Part shown: positions 1-8,793 of the stretch, piece after piece
Layout of the letters: each line of letters opens with the position of its first letter
Position numbering within the stretch: position 1 is the stretch's first letter
NCBI GenBank assembly: GCA_025463055.1
Contig: JAOAPV010000119.1
Coordinates: forward strand, 38,077 to 102,076
DNA length: 64,000 bases
Direction: 5' to 3'
DNA from: Candidatus Acidiferrum typicum
Lineage (GTDB): Bacteria; Acidobacteriota; Terriglobia; Acidiferrales; UBA7541
Program-made: the position numbers and the translations under genes
The notes under the pieces: model-generated
Database searches by the model: none
What the model was told of the DNA's origin: nothing
Seen by the model: the letters and a program-made list of their open reading frames with translations, nothing else

Positions 1-103
1 AAATAAGTTTCGAGTGCGGCGTCTTGCCGCCGCTTTAACGGCTTCAACGTAGTCATCAAATTAATCCAATCTGCGCGATCGCCGGCCCGGCCCCCTTGCG
101 GGT

Positions 104-847
104 TTATTTCCCCTTCCTCTGCCGCACCGCCTCAAACAAAACCACCCCCGCCGCCACCGAAACATTCAGCGACTTCACCGGCCCCACCGTCGGCAGCGAC
201 ACCACAAAATCGCACCGCTTCCGAGTAAGTTCATGCAATCCTTTTCCCTCTCCGCCAAGAACAATCCCAACCGGCGAAGTGTAATCGGCCTGTGTATAAC
301 TCTTCTCCGCCCCCTCATCCAACCCAATCAACCAGTAACCCGCTTCCTTCAACTCTTCCATGGCCCGCGCCAAATTCGTAACCTTCGCCACTGGCAAATG
401 CGACAGCGCCCCCGCCGAAGCCCGCTCCACCGTATCCGTCAATCCCGCCGCCCGCCGCTCCGGCACCACCACTCCATGCGCCCCCGCCGCCAGCGCCGTC
501 CGAATGATCGCGCCCAAATTATGCGGATCCTCCACACCATCAAGCAAAACAATCAAGCCTTTCTCGCCCTCACCGGGCCCGGCATTAGCCGCCGCAAGAA
601 TATCCTCAAGCGTAGCCGCAGCTCGCGCCGCCGCCAGCGCCACCACGCCCTGATGATCTTTCGAATCCGCAAGCCGATCGAGCTGCCCGCGAGCCTCAAA
701 ACGCACCGAAATATTCCGCCCACGCGCCAGTTTCACAATCTCTTCCACGCGCGTATCCTGCCGCCCCCGCGCAATCACAATGCGGTCAAACGCCCGCCCC
801 GACTCCAGCGCCTCCCGCACCGCATGTATCCCCGTCAATCGATCCAC
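104..847 (-). CDS. rlmB: 23S rRNA 2'-O-ribose methyltransferase (TrmH/SpoU family), RlmB-like
   Basis: This 247-residue protein belongs to the SPOUT RNA ribose methyltransferases, which use S-adenosylmethionine on the large ribosomal RNA in the cytoplasm. An N-terminal substrate-binding domain (about residues 1-75) precedes the catalytic domain. All three SpoU motifs are visible: DPHNLGAIIRTA at residues 107-118, with the expected Asn and Arg; GIVLGGEGKGL near 194; and SLNVSVAAGVVLFE near 226. The start is GTG at 847, preceded by AAAGGA at good spacing. The length is normal for RlmB. It lies downstream of the lone GluRS-like gene on the same strand, with a palindromic repeat between them. The family is certain; the exact target nucleotide (G2251 in E. 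coli) is by analogy. Confidence 0.93.
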   Translation of the reverse strand: MDRLTGIHAVREALESGRAFDRIVIARGRQDTRVEEIVKLARGRNISVRFEARGQLDRLADSKDHQGVVALAAARAAATLEDILAAANAGPGEGEKGLIVLLDGVEDPHNLGAIIRTALAAGAHGVVVPERRAAGLTDTVERASAGALSHLPVAKVTNLARAMEELKEAGYWLIGLDEGAEKSYTQADYTSPVGIVLGGEGKGLHELTRKRCDFVVSLPTVGPVKSLNVSVAAGVVLFEAVRQRKGK

Positions 848-894
848 AGTAAAAATCCTTTACTAAGTAACGCGATAAGCGCGATCGCTCCCCA

Positions 895-928
895 GCACCC
901 GTAGCGGCCGCCGACCGTGGCGGGCGCC
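895..928 (+). repeat. REP-like palindrome (GTAG-footed), copy 1
   Basis: GTAG at 901-904 is followed by an imperfect hairpin, CGGCCGCC pairing with GGCGGGCG around a GACCGT loop region. Near-identical copies lie at 14507, 15239 and 17594 in the opposite orientation and a partial one at 14447. It sits between rlmB and the GluRS-like gene. Confidence 0.75.
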
Positions 929-952
929 TTCGTCAGCACGACCACCGTCCGA

Positions 953-1498
953 TCAATCCAGCCCCGCGCAAAATTCCAAAATCCGCTCCCGCGCCGATTT
1001 CACCCGCACCGCAAACCCCGCACCAGCCGCCTCATCCAAAAGCAAAATCACCCGATCCAATTCTCCTTCACCAGCCCGCCCCGCAAGCGCCAGCCGAATC
1101 GGATGAAACAATTCCCGCCCCCGAATATCCAGCCCATCCTTCAGCGCGGTAATAATCTCCTTAAATCGATCGGAATCCAGCCCCGCCCCCTCCAACAAAA
1201 GCAGCGCAAGCTGCCGCAAAACATCCCGCGCCGCGTAACGCGAAAGCACCGCATGGCTCTCAACGCGACTCAGAATCTCCCGTGCGTCGTAATGAAAGAC
1301 AAGCCCCAACAATTCCGCAAACGCATTCCGATCCGCCGCCTGTGGCCCCAAAATCGCCGCCGCACGGTCGCACCAGGTAACCTGTTCCGGCGACAACTCC
1401 CCCACAACCCAGCCGCGCTCCGCAAGAATCCCCACCACATCCGCAGCAGTAAACGGATTCACTGCAACAGCAGGCGAGTTCCCCATCTCATCCGGCAT
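953..1498 (-). CDS. Stand-alone GluRS-type anticodon-binding-domain protein
   Basis: This 181-residue protein resembles the C-terminal anticodon-binding (helical cage) part of glutamyl-tRNA synthetase and has no catalytic domain. The supporting segment is DSDRFKEIITALKDGLD followed by RGRELFHPIRLALAGR and then GELDRVILLLDE, matching the conserved GluRS run in which a GKxLFxPxRxALTG-type element precedes GPEL. No HIGH or KMSKS motif is present. The ATG at 1498 is the natural start and the frame is intact, so this is not simply a broken synthetase. It sits between ispF and rlmB on the same strand. A role in tRNA or rRNA handling is possible, but the function is unknown. The domain resemblance is read by eye. 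Confidence 0.6.
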   Translation of the reverse strand: MPDEMGNSPAVAVNPFTAADVVGILAERGWVVGELSPEQVTWCDRAAAILGPQAADRNAFAELLGLVFHYDAREILSRVESHAVLSRYAARDVLRQLALLLLEGAGLDSDRFKEIITALKDGLDIRGRELFHPIRLALAGRAGEGELDRVILLLDEAAGAGFAVRVKSARERILEFCAGLD

Positions 1499-1613
1499 GA
1501 TCTATAAATTGTACGATTCCCCAGCGTTCACCGACACGGAGTTCGGTCTTCTTAGCGCCGTAGGTGCGCCACACATCAATCGCTAATAACTGTGTCGAGT
1601 GCGAGTCAAAGCT

Positions 1614-2093
1614 CTATCGTCCCGCAAGCGTCGCCACAACATGCGCCGCAATCGCTTCCCCGCGCCCAACCGCGTCCACCCCTTCATTCGTCTTCGCCTT
1701 CAAATGTATCTTCTCCGCCGGCACGCCCAGTGCTCGGGCCAGCGCCTCCCGCATCTTCGGAAAATGCGGTCCCAGCTTCGGCCTTTCCATAATCACCACG
1801 GCATCGACATGCTCAATCGCAAAATTCCTCTCAGCCAACAACTTCTTCGCATGCTCCAAAAAGATCAAACTGTTCGCGCCCTTCCACTTCGGATCCGTAT
1901 CCGGGAAATGCGTCCCAATATCTCCAAGCCCAGCCGCCCCAAGCAGTGCATCGCAAAGCGCATGCGCCAGCACATCGCCGTCCGAATGCCCAACCGGCCC
2001 TTTGTCAAACGGCAGTTCAATCCCCCCAACAATCAACTTGCGCCCCGCTTCCAGCCGGTGCAGGTCGTACCCAATGCCGCAGCGCACACTCAT
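1614..2093 (-). CDS. ispF: 2-C-methyl-D-erythritol 2,4-cyclodiphosphate synthase
   Basis: IspF cyclises CDP-methylerythritol 2-phosphate to MEcPP in the non-mevalonate isoprenoid pathway; it is a cytosolic zinc-dependent trimer. The 159-residue length is standard. Metal and active-site motifs are clear: GYDLHRL near residue 8 (Asp and His zinc ligands), GHSDGDVLAHALCDALLGA near residue 42, and GDIGTHFPDTD near 63. Its ATG overlaps the ispD stop by four bases (2090-2093), so the two are translationally coupled. Together with ispE at 21.5 kb, three consecutive-chemistry MEP enzymes are encoded in the window. Confidence 0.97.
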   Translation of the reverse strand: MSVRCGIGYDLHRLEAGRKLIVGGIELPFDKGPVGHSDGDVLAHALCDALLGAAGLGDIGTHFPDTDPKWKGANSLIFLEHAKKLLAERNFAIEHVDAVVIMERPKLGPHFPKMREALARALGVPAEKIHLKAKTNEGVDAVGRGEAIAAHVVATLAGR

Positions 2094-2809
2094 TTCTTCT
2101 GCCGCTCGCGTTCCATATATGACCGCGCCAATTCCATATCCGCCGGCTTTGTAATCTTCATGTTGCGTTCGGAGCCCAGCACCACGTGCACATCGTAACC
2201 AAGCCGTTCCACCAAGCCCGCTTCATCCGAAGCGTTAACACCGTCCGCCTGCGCACGCGCGAACGCTTCCTTCAACAACTTGGTCGAAAACGCCTGCGGT
2301 GTCTGCGCCAGTACGATGCGCTCGCGCGGAATCGTCGCGGTAATCAATGCCACGTCCTCCGGCAAGCTTGCCCGCTTCACTTCCTTCACCGTGTCCATCG
2401 CCGGAATTCCCAAAATCGCCGCGCGGCACTTGCGCGCTTCTTCAATCACCCGCGCAATTTGTTCTCGCGTCACAAACGGCCGCACCGCATCGTGTACCAA
2501 CACAATTTCCGTATCGTTCGACACCTGCTCCAAAGCCTTCGCCACGGAATCCTGCCGCGAGTCCCCGCCCCGCACCACGCTCACCGTCTGCGTGAACTTC
2601 TCGGCTCGAATTCGCTCTTCCAACCGCGCCACTTCGTCCCCGCGCGTCGCCACAATAATGTCCGTCACCAATTCGCAAGAGGCAATCCTCCGCAAACTCA
2701 AAATTACAATCGGTACGCCATCCAATTCCAAAAATTGTTTGGGTGTCTCCGCGCCCATGCGCGTTCCGAGACCAGCGGCAGGAAGAATAGCGGCTATGCG
2801 ATTCATCAA
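2090..2809 (-). CDS. ispD: 2-C-methyl-D-erythritol 4-phosphate cytidylyltransferase
   Basis: IspD transfers CMP from CTP to methylerythritol 4-phosphate. The 239-residue sequence has the nucleotidyltransferase glycine-rich loop near residue 11 (AAGLGTRMGAETPKQF), the VLVHDAVRPF motif near residue 104 and the ASDEAGLVE motif near 194. It is the first gene of the ispD-ispF pair and overlaps ispF by four bases. The gap towards alr (2810-2948) contains a GTAG-footed hairpin at 2896. Confidence 0.96.
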   Translation of the reverse strand: MMNRIAAILPAAGLGTRMGAETPKQFLELDGVPIVILSLRRIASCELVTDIIVATRGDEVARLEERIRAEKFTQTVSVVRGGDSRQDSVAKALEQVSNDTEIVLVHDAVRPFVTREQIARVIEEARKCRAAILGIPAMDTVKEVKRASLPEDVALITATIPRERIVLAQTPQAFSTKLLKEAFARAQADGVNASDEAGLVERLGYDVHVVLGSERNMKITKPADMELARSYMERERQKK

Positions 2810-2895
2810 TTTGTGTGCGCCTGCGCAGCGCGTTCAGCGCGCAAGTCGCAAACTTCAGAGTGTACCTCAACCTAAGCGTGGGGTGGGTGAGAGTT

Positions 2896-2921
2896 GTAGG
2901 GGTGCAGCACTGCTGCGCCCC
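2896..2921 (+). repeat. GTAG-footed palindrome (GGGTGCAGCA type)
   Basis: GTAG at 2896-2899 is followed directly by a near-perfect hairpin, GGGTGCAGCA pairing with TGCTGCGCCCC. The same foot-plus-hairpin layout recurs at 17034 and 19544 with related stem sequence. It lies in the gap between the alr stop and the ispD start. Confidence 0.65.
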
Positions 2922-2948
2922 AGTTCGCCACGATTCATAAATTAAAGT

Positions 2949-4160
2949 CTATGCAACGTAAACGCGAGGCACGCGAGCAGCTACCGCGCAGAGAAGGTCA
3001 GAGGTAACTGTGCCGATCGCGCGCGCCACTCCGTTCGCCGGATGCGCGTGTTCGCCATCAGTGCCGTAAATGGTGACCACGTCGCCGATTTCCGCGCCGT
3101 CTACATCCGTAACATCAATCATCGTGACGTCCATAGAGACGATACCTACGATAGGCACAAGCTTGCCGCGCACGAGCACGCTGCCACCACCATTGCTCAG
3201 CGAACGGTGAATGCCATCGCCATAGCCTGCAGCGAGCACTCCGATAAGCGAAGCCCGCTGCGGAATGAATTTTGCTCCGTAGCCTACACCCGAGCCAGCC
3301 GGGACGCGGCGCAAGCTGATAATTCGCGTGCGCAAGCTCATCACCGGCTTCAGCGGCAAGCGCCGCTCCGACTCCGCGCGCTGCTCCGCCGGATCGTAGC
3401 CCGGATGATAACCGTACAAAATTACGCCGGGGCGCACCATGTCTCCCCAGCTTTCCGGCCGCGCTGCAATCGCCGCGCTGTTGGCCATGTGCACGATCCC
3501 AGTGTCGATCCCAAGCTTGCGCAGACGGTCCAGCGCACCGAAGAAGCGCTCTTCCTGTTCGCGCGTTTGCTGACCCTGTGCCGCTGGCGCGAACGCTTCC
3601 GACGAAGCGAAATGCGTCATTACGCCACTGAGCCGAAGATGTTTGCACCTTGCGAGTTGCCGCGCGAAGCATTCCACATCGCTGGTCGCGATACCCAGCC
3701 GATTCATCCCCGTATCAATTTTCAGGTGAAACGAAACTACTTTGCGCGGCGAACGTTTTGCAGCGGCACGGTCCAGCGGTTCCAGTTGCTCGCAACGATG
3801 TACCACCGCCGTCAAATCGTGCTTCAGCAGACTCGCTTCTTCCCCGGGCCAGAAACCAGTCAGCACCAAAATTGGTTCGCGTATGCCCGCTTTGCGGACG
3901 TCGATGCCTTCGTTAGTGCAAGTGACACCGAACCAGTCAGAACCCGCCTTCTCGAGAATCTTTGCGACCTGCGGTCCGCCGTGTCCGTAGCCGTTGCCCT
4001 TGACTATAGAGAGCACCTTGCGCGGCGTTTTGCGCTTTTCCTCCGCGGGATTAACGAAGTCACGAATGCCACGCAAGTTGTGCGTAAGCGCGGAAGCGGA
4101 GACTTCCGCCCACACGGGTCGCCCTTCGATTTTCACCTGGTTTTTCTGTCGCGCCGCCAT
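2949..4160 (-). CDS. alr: Alanine racemase
   Basis: This pyridoxal-phosphate enzyme interconverts L- and D-alanine to supply D-Ala for peptidoglycan. A TIM-barrel N-domain carries the PLP-lysine motif SIVKGNGYGHGG; the C-terminal beta-domain carries the catalytic tyrosine region GSGVGYGAKF and VSMDVTMIDVTDV. The ATG at 4160 gives 403 residues starting MAARQKNQVK, with the usual PVWAEVSASALTHNL opening shortly after. The frame stays open 38 codons further upstream to 4274, but that stretch has no family similarity. It is transcribed towards ispD with about 140 bases between them. Confidence 0.95.
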   Translation of the reverse strand: MAARQKNQVKIEGRPVWAEVSASALTHNLRGIRDFVNPAEEKRKTPRKVLSIVKGNGYGHGGPQVAKILEKAGSDWFGVTCTNEGIDVRKAGIREPILVLTGFWPGEEASLLKHDLTAVVHRCEQLEPLDRAAAKRSPRKVVSFHLKIDTGMNRLGIATSDVECFARQLARCKHLRLSGVMTHFASSEAFAPAAQGQQTREQEERFFGALDRLRKLGIDTGIVHMANSAAIAARPESWGDMVRPGVILYGYHPGYDPAEQRAESERRLPLKPVMSLRTRIISLRRVPAGSGVGYGAKFIPQRASLIGVLAAGYGDGIHRSLSNGGGSVLVRGKLVPIVGIVSMDVTMIDVTDVDGAEIGDVVTIYGTDGEHAHPANGVARAIGTVTSDLLCAVAARVPRVYVA

Positions 4161-4618
4161 GATCGTCCTGAGAGGCAAATAGTGTACGACATCCGCAGAG
4201 CCACAGCCGAAGCCCCACGCAGATGCTTCCTGAAAGACAACACCTAAGTTAAAAGCAATCGCGCAGCCACACAAGGAGCGTCAGTACTAGAAGCGCCCGC
4301 CCTGTAACTTGTTGAGTACGCATGTACATACTTGCGGGACATCGAGACCGCTTCCGCGAGTGTTCAAGGCCCAGTGTCCAGCCGGCGACACGCCGCCTAT
4401 CGTGAACCACACCTCAGCAATAATCTGCGGAATCGATACCGCAAGGGTCACATATAGCGCATGGCAGAGTCCGCGGAGCCCTGCGGCTTTTCTCTTAACT
4501 CCTTTGCCTCGACTAACTCTTGTCCGTATTCCTGGCACGCAACCGTTTCTTTTGTAGGACAATTGTCTTGGGTTCCTTAACCGGCATCCGACGCCCAAAC
4601 GCACGGGAGATTTTAGCG
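4161..4618. other. Intergenic region, no gene supported
   Basis: These 458 bases separate the divergent alr and DUF2277 genes. A 105-codon open frame on the minus strand (4287-4604) has no recognisable domain and unconvincing composition, so I do not call it. A short GC stem followed by TTTTCTCTT near 4470-4500 is terminator-like, but no plus-strand gene precedes it. Promoters for both flanking genes probably lie here. Confidence 0.5.
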
Positions 4619-4888
4619 ATGTGCAGAAACATCAGAACACTCTTCAACTTCGATCCGCCAGTAACTGACGAAGAAGTGCGCGCTGCTTCGCTGCAGTTTG
4701 TAAGAAAAATCACCGGCTTTAACAAGCCGTCCAAGGCGAATGAAGCGGCGTTTCTTGACGCAGTCGAGGACGTAGCGGGTATCTCGAGGCGCCTCCTGCA
4801 TTCACTCGAGACCACCGCGCCCGCAAAGAATCGAGAAGAAGAAGCCGCGAAAGCGAAAGCGCGAGCCGCCGAAAGATTTGGCGATTAA
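4619..4888 (+). CDS. DUF2277 family protein
   Basis: This 89-residue cytosolic protein opens with MCRNIRTLFNFDPP, the hallmark of the DUF2277 family, followed by EEVRAASLQFVRKITGF. The ATG at 4619 is chosen because the family begins exactly there; the open frame extends 33 codons upstream with unrelated sequence. The last 25 residues are charged and Ala/Lys/Glu-rich. The function of the family is unknown. It stands alone between alr and the outer-membrane barrel gene. Confidence 0.85.
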   Translation: MCRNIRTLFNFDPPVTDEEVRAASLQFVRKITGFNKPSKANEAAFLDAVEDVAGISRRLLHSLETTAPAKNREEEAAKAKARAAERFGD

Positions 4889-5061
4889 CTGTGGTTGACC
4901 AATAGCCATACAAGTCGTTGCCTGCCCCAGATAAGCTAGGCAATAAGCCCAGAATCGACCCTAATCGTTTTCCATTATTGCGCCAGCTTGTCCCCACTGC
5001 TTAAATGCGCTGCAGATTTCTCGGGGTAGTGTTCGCAATCCACAATCTGGGGAGAGCAAAC

Positions 5062-6156
5062 GTGAACTTACCGCGTCTCGTGTCTGCGCGATTCGTGTGG
5101 TTTTTATTGGCCGCTATGCTCATCAGCGGCGCCTTCCATAAGGCCAACGCGCAAGGCTGCATCGCCGCGCGTTCGAACCAAGGCATCCTCGACGAGCTGT
5201 GCGGGCAAGGCACGCTCGCTGCCCACGATGACAAAGACCACAATCCCCTGTGGCTGCGGCGCCTGACGGTAGATGTCGGCTTCCGTGAATTCAATTCCTT
5301 CCGCCACTTTGTAGGTACCGTCGAACAGACGCAGCGCGAGCTGCTGCACAACCAGGTCGTGAATCATCAACTTTTGTTCGACATTGGCTTGAATTATCAG
5401 CTCTCGCGCCGCTGGAGCGTGATCGCGGACGTGCCGGTCCTGCAGGGCTCGCGGAATCAGATCTATCCGCCGGTCGGCGTCTTTCGCGTGGGCGGCATCG
5501 GGGACATGCAGGTCGGAGTGCAATCCTGGATTTTCAAGCCACCCACGGAAAGCAACGGAAATATCGCGCTCGCCGCCTCGTTGAAGATTCCAACCGGCAT
5601 CTGCGACGCAACCGGCACTGCACTTTATAAAGGCCAACTGGTGAAGGCAGTTGCGGACCAATCTTTGCAGCCCGGCGATTGCAGATGGGGCTTCACGCTG
5701 AGTTCGCAAGCGTACCGGCAGATCTGGTTCCACACGATGCTGTATTTCCAGGGCTCATGGCTATTTAATCCTGCGGACACAAATGGTGTGCCGACGTTCC
5801 GGTCGAAGCCCGGCGAAACGGTGATGTCCGTAACCGACCAATATCTTTTCCGCGGCGGGTTTTCGCATAACGTGCCGAAAATCAAGCACCTCTCCGCCAG
5901 CCTTGGCGGCCGCATAGAAGGAATTCCGGTGCGCGATGCGTTCGGGTCGAGCAATGGTTTTCGGCGCCCGGGATATATCATTTCGATCGATCCTGGCGTG
6001 ATGTACAGCTTCCGTCATGAAACGCTCAGCGTGAACGGTCCCTGGGCTCTCGAACGGAACCGGCGCCGCAGCGTGCCTGACATCGCGAATGGGACGCACG
6101 GAGATGCGGCGTTTGCCGATTACACACTGATCGCCGTGCTCTCGCACCGGTTCTGA
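5062..6156 (+). CDS. Putative outer-membrane beta-barrel protein (phenol-degradation MetA-like family)
   Basis: The GTG at 5062 follows GGAGAG with five-base spacing and begins a 364-residue protein with a clear signal peptide (hydrophobic FVWFLLAAMLISGAF, cleavage probably after AHKANAQ-like residues). The mature part has alternating amphipathic strands typical of an outer-membrane barrel, a GGIGDMQVGVQSWIF element and SLKIPTG as in PF13557-type putative transporters, and a C-terminal phenylalanine (LSHRF) suited to BAM recognition. It overlaps the downstream thioredoxin gene by one base, so the two are coupled. Substrate unknown; the barrel assignment is from pattern, not from a search. Confidence 0.6.
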   Translation: MNLPRLVSARFVWFLLAAMLISGAFHKANAQGCIAARSNQGILDELCGQGTLAAHDDKDHNPLWLRRLTVDVGFREFNSFRHFVGTVEQTQRELLHNQVVNHQLLFDIGLNYQLSRRWSVIADVPVLQGSRNQIYPPVGVFRVGGIGDMQVGVQSWIFKPPTESNGNIALAASLKIPTGICDATGTALYKGQLVKAVADQSLQPGDCRWGFTLSSQAYRQIWFHTMLYFQGSWLFNPADTNGVPTFRSKPGETVMSVTDQYLFRGGFSHNVPKIKHLSASLGGRIEGIPVRDAFGSSNGFRRPGYIISIDPGVMYSFRHETLSVNGPWALERNRRRSVPDIANGTHGDAAFADYTLIAVLSHRF

Positions 6157-6716
6157 TGCTACAGCGCTTGCCTTCTCAAAAGACATCCGTATTCCCTTTT
6201 CTTTGTGTGCTCGTGGCCATCGTGCTCGCGTTTTGTGGGGCCGCTTGGACGCGAACGACAGCGGCTCCCGACTTAACCCTGACGAATTCGGAGGGGAAGG
6301 CTCATTCGCTCGCTGATTATCGCGGCAAAATTGTTGTGCTGAATTTCTGGGCTACCTGGTGTTTGCCGTGTCGCGAAGAGATGCCCATGCTCAGCAAACT
6401 CGCGCCGAAGTACGACGTGAAAGACGTGGCGTTTCTCGCGGCATCGATCGACGACGCACAAACGCAATCGAAGATTGCGCATTTTCTCCAAAAGAAGAAA
6501 ATTACGCTTGCAGTTTTCACCGGCGCAACCTCGGAAACCCTGAAACAATTCAATCTCGGCGAAATCGTTCCCGCAACCCTGATTATGGACCGCGATGGCG
6601 CTCCACTGTTTCGAATTGAGGGCGAAGCGTCGAAAAAAGACATCTCCTCCCGTCTTGACTGGTTGCTCTCAGACCGCTCCGGCAAACAACCGAAGATTCT
6701 GCTCAAGAATTACTGA
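6156..6716 (+). CDS. TlpA-like thiol:disulfide thioredoxin
   Basis: This 186-residue protein has an N-terminal membrane anchor or signal (VFPFLCVLVAIVLAFCGAAW, residues about 12-31) followed by a TlpA/ResA thioredoxin fold. The active site is NFWATWCLPCREEMPML, with CLPC as the redox pair, and the cis-proline region is EIVPATLIMDRDG. It probably acts on the outer face of the inner membrane in cytochrome c maturation or oxidative folding. The start codon overlaps the stop of the barrel gene by one base. Which protein it reduces is not shown by the sequence. Confidence 0.85.
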   Translation: MLQRLPSQKTSVFPFLCVLVAIVLAFCGAAWTRTTAAPDLTLTNSEGKAHSLADYRGKIVVLNFWATWCLPCREEMPMLSKLAPKYDVKDVAFLAASIDDAQTQSKIAHFLQKKKITLAVFTGATSETLKQFNLGEIVPATLIMDRDGAPLFRIEGEASKKDISSRLDWLLSDRSGKQPKILLKNY

Positions 6717-6786
6717 GCTAAAACCCAAACACAAGAACAGCGCGTCGGCAACGGGTGGAATTGCACGCCGAGAGTATTATAGCGAT

Positions 6787-7446
6787 ATGAAAATTGTGTC
6801 GTTGAACGTCGGACTGCCGCGCGATGTCATGTGGCACGGGAGAGTGGTAACCACCGGGATCTATAAGTCGCCGGTCGAGGGCCGAATTATTTTGCGCACG
6901 CTGAACTTGGACGGGGACGGTCAGGCCGATCTCACTGTCCATGGCGGAGAGTACAAAGCCGTGTACTGCTATACGGTTGAACATTACGAATACTGGAAAA
7001 AAGAGTTGCCGGGCCAAGAGTTGCCGATGGGAATGTTCGGAGAAAACTTCACCACAGATGGTTTGCCGGAAAACTCTGTACATCTTGGCGATCGCTTCTC
7101 TGTGGGTTCGGCGGAAGTTGTGGTCACGCAACCTCGCCTGCCTTGCTACAAACTTGGTGTGAGATTTCAGTCCGACGATATGGTCAGAAGATTTCTTGCG
7201 AGTGGGCGGACCGGCTTTTATCTTGCCGTGACCCGCGAAGGGAAAGTTGGGGTTGGCGATGAGATCAAAGTGATTTCGCGTGACGCTAATGCTGTGCCAG
7301 TGTCGGAAGTCACTCGCTTGTATATCGCGAAACGGTTCGCCCAGGATGACGTGAAGTCGTTGCGGCGTGCTTTGCAAGTTCCGGTGCTGCCTGAGAGTTG
7401 GAAAGAGTACTTTCGCGAGCGGCTGGACAGAGCCAACATGTCGTGA
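6787..7446 (+). CDS. MOSC domain protein, YiiM-like
   Basis: This 219-residue protein begins MKIVSLNVGLPRDV and carries the MOSC domain: LDGDGQADLTVHGGEYKAVYCY, FGENFTTDGL and TQPRLPCYKLGVRF, with the conserved Cys. MOSC proteins carry the molybdenum cofactor sulfurylation or oxidoreductase fold; YiiM relatives reduce N-hydroxylated compounds such as 6-N-hydroxylaminopurine. The C-terminal helical tail matches the YiiM layout. The ATG at 6787 is preferred over an upstream in-frame start at 6595 that lies inside the tlpA-like gene. Confidence 0.88.
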   Translation: MKIVSLNVGLPRDVMWHGRVVTTGIYKSPVEGRIILRTLNLDGDGQADLTVHGGEYKAVYCYTVEHYEYWKKELPGQELPMGMFGENFTTDGLPENSVHLGDRFSVGSAEVVVTQPRLPCYKLGVRFQSDDMVRRFLASGRTGFYLAVTREGKVGVGDEIKVISRDANAVPVSEVTRLYIAKRFAQDDVKSLRRALQVPVLPESWKEYFRERLDRANMS

Positions 7447-7681
7447 CAAAACATGCTTTGCGCCGCGCTGAAACGAAGTGTTGCAAACGAAGCGACGCTG
7501 GTGCTATTAAGGTTACGTATGCGTCGTTCTTCTTGTACACGTTCCATGCGTCTCTCTTCTAGTGGCTTCACTTGAACAGCCCGCTAACCGCGGGTCCCGC
7601 CGGCACATATCTTTTTTGAAGTTCGACTCGATAAACCCCGCTTAGTCACCAGGCCGTATTGGCTTGGAGAAAGTTTTCCCC

Positions 7682-8710
7682 ATGAAATCGCGCAATGTTT
7701 TTATTTTGGCATTTAGTGTTTTCGCGGTAATCGTTGTTTTGGGTGTCGCCTTTTCCGCTTTTTCACGCGTAAATGCGCCAGTACGTAATTTTGAATTTAC
7801 CTACGTGACGAAAATCCCAGCCTTGCCGGCGGACGCGAAACTCTCGAAGATTTGGATCCCTTTGCCGCAGTCCGATGCGTACCAGGCAATCAGCGACTTG
7901 AAAATTGAATCTCCTTTTACTTACGCGACGCGTCGCGATTCGGAATACGGCAATGAATACGCGTACTTGGAAGTTCCCGCGGCAAAGGCCAGCGCGGCAG
8001 CAGAGGTGCGCTTCCATTTTCAGGTCGCTCGGCAGGAGCATCGTGTTGCGGTCGAAGGGAATCCGAGTGTGACGAATGCCGGAGCGGGAACGGAAGCGCG
8101 TGCGGGAGATCTGAAGCGGTTCCTGCAGCCGGATCGGCGCGTGCCGCTTGCTGGAATTATTGCGGACCTTTCCGCTGAGCAGACACGTGGGATTCAGGAT
8201 CCGATGGCGAAAGCGCGCGCGATCTACGACTACGTGATCGCCACGATGCGCTACGACAAATCTGGAACTGGTTGGGGGAATGGGGACGCAATCTGGGCGT
8301 GCACGGCGAAGCGCGGCAACTGCACGGATTTCCATTCGCTGTTCATCGGAATGATGAGGGCGGCCGGAATTCCCGCGCGATTCGAGATTGGCTTTCCGCT
8401 GCCGGCGGAGCAGCATGCCGGCACGATACCGGGATATCACTGCTGGGCGGAATTTTATGTGGAGCGGTACGGCTGGATCCCGGTGGATGCGTCCGAGGCT
8501 TGGAAGCATCCGGAGAAGAAGAATTATTTTTTCGGCGCGCATGATGACAATCGCGTGCAATTTACGCTGGGGCGAGATATCCGGCTGGACCCGGCGCAGC
8601 AAGGCGAGCCGCTCAACTATTTTATTTATCCCTACGCGGAGCTCGATGGGAAACCGCTCAAGCTGGAATCGGCGTTTTCGTTTCAAGATCGCATGAGCAG
8701 CAGCGACTGA
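7682..8710 (+). CDS. Exported transglutaminase-like (papain-fold) protein
   Basis: This 342-residue protein has an N-terminal signal or anchor (VFILAFSVFAVIVVLGVAFSA). The transglutaminase-like core has a catalytic triad: Cys in KRGNCTDFHSLF (residue about 214), His in IPGYHCWAEFY (about 253) and Asp in WIPVDASEAW (about 269). Such periplasmic proteins act as proteases or peptide transferases; the substrate is unknown. The ATG at 7682 is preferred, with GGAGA upstream, over a TTG six codons earlier. The gap before it (7447-7681) shows no gene. Confidence 0.8.
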   Translation: MKSRNVFILAFSVFAVIVVLGVAFSAFSRVNAPVRNFEFTYVTKIPALPADAKLSKIWIPLPQSDAYQAISDLKIESPFTYATRRDSEYGNEYAYLEVPAAKASAAAEVRFHFQVARQEHRVAVEGNPSVTNAGAGTEARAGDLKRFLQPDRRVPLAGIIADLSAEQTRGIQDPMAKARAIYDYVIATMRYDKSGTGWGNGDAIWACTAKRGNCTDFHSLFIGMMRAAGIPARFEIGFPLPAEQHAGTIPGYHCWAEFYVERYGWIPVDASEAWKHPEKKNYFFGAHDDNRVQFTLGRDIRLDPAQQGEPLNYFIYPYAELDGKPLKLESAFSFQDRMSSSD

Positions 8711-8793
8711 CCTGCCGTCTCGCGCACATCAAACAATTGTATCCAGGCGCTTTCGATCTAGGCGAAAGGGTCATCGCGGTCTCGTGTGAGAAG

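Noticed and set aside
233..904. A 223-codon plus-strand open frame opposite rlmB
   Set aside because: It is an Arg/Pro/His-rich shadow of the methyltransferase gene without a ribosome site.
3042..4247. A 400-codon open frame on the plus strand opposite alr
   Set aside because: It is antisense to a full-length alanine racemase and its translation has no domain or plausible composition; it is a by-product of GC-rich codon use.
4287..4604. A 105-codon minus-strand frame upstream of alr
   Set aside because: No ribosome site, family or periodicity; it sits where promoters are expected.
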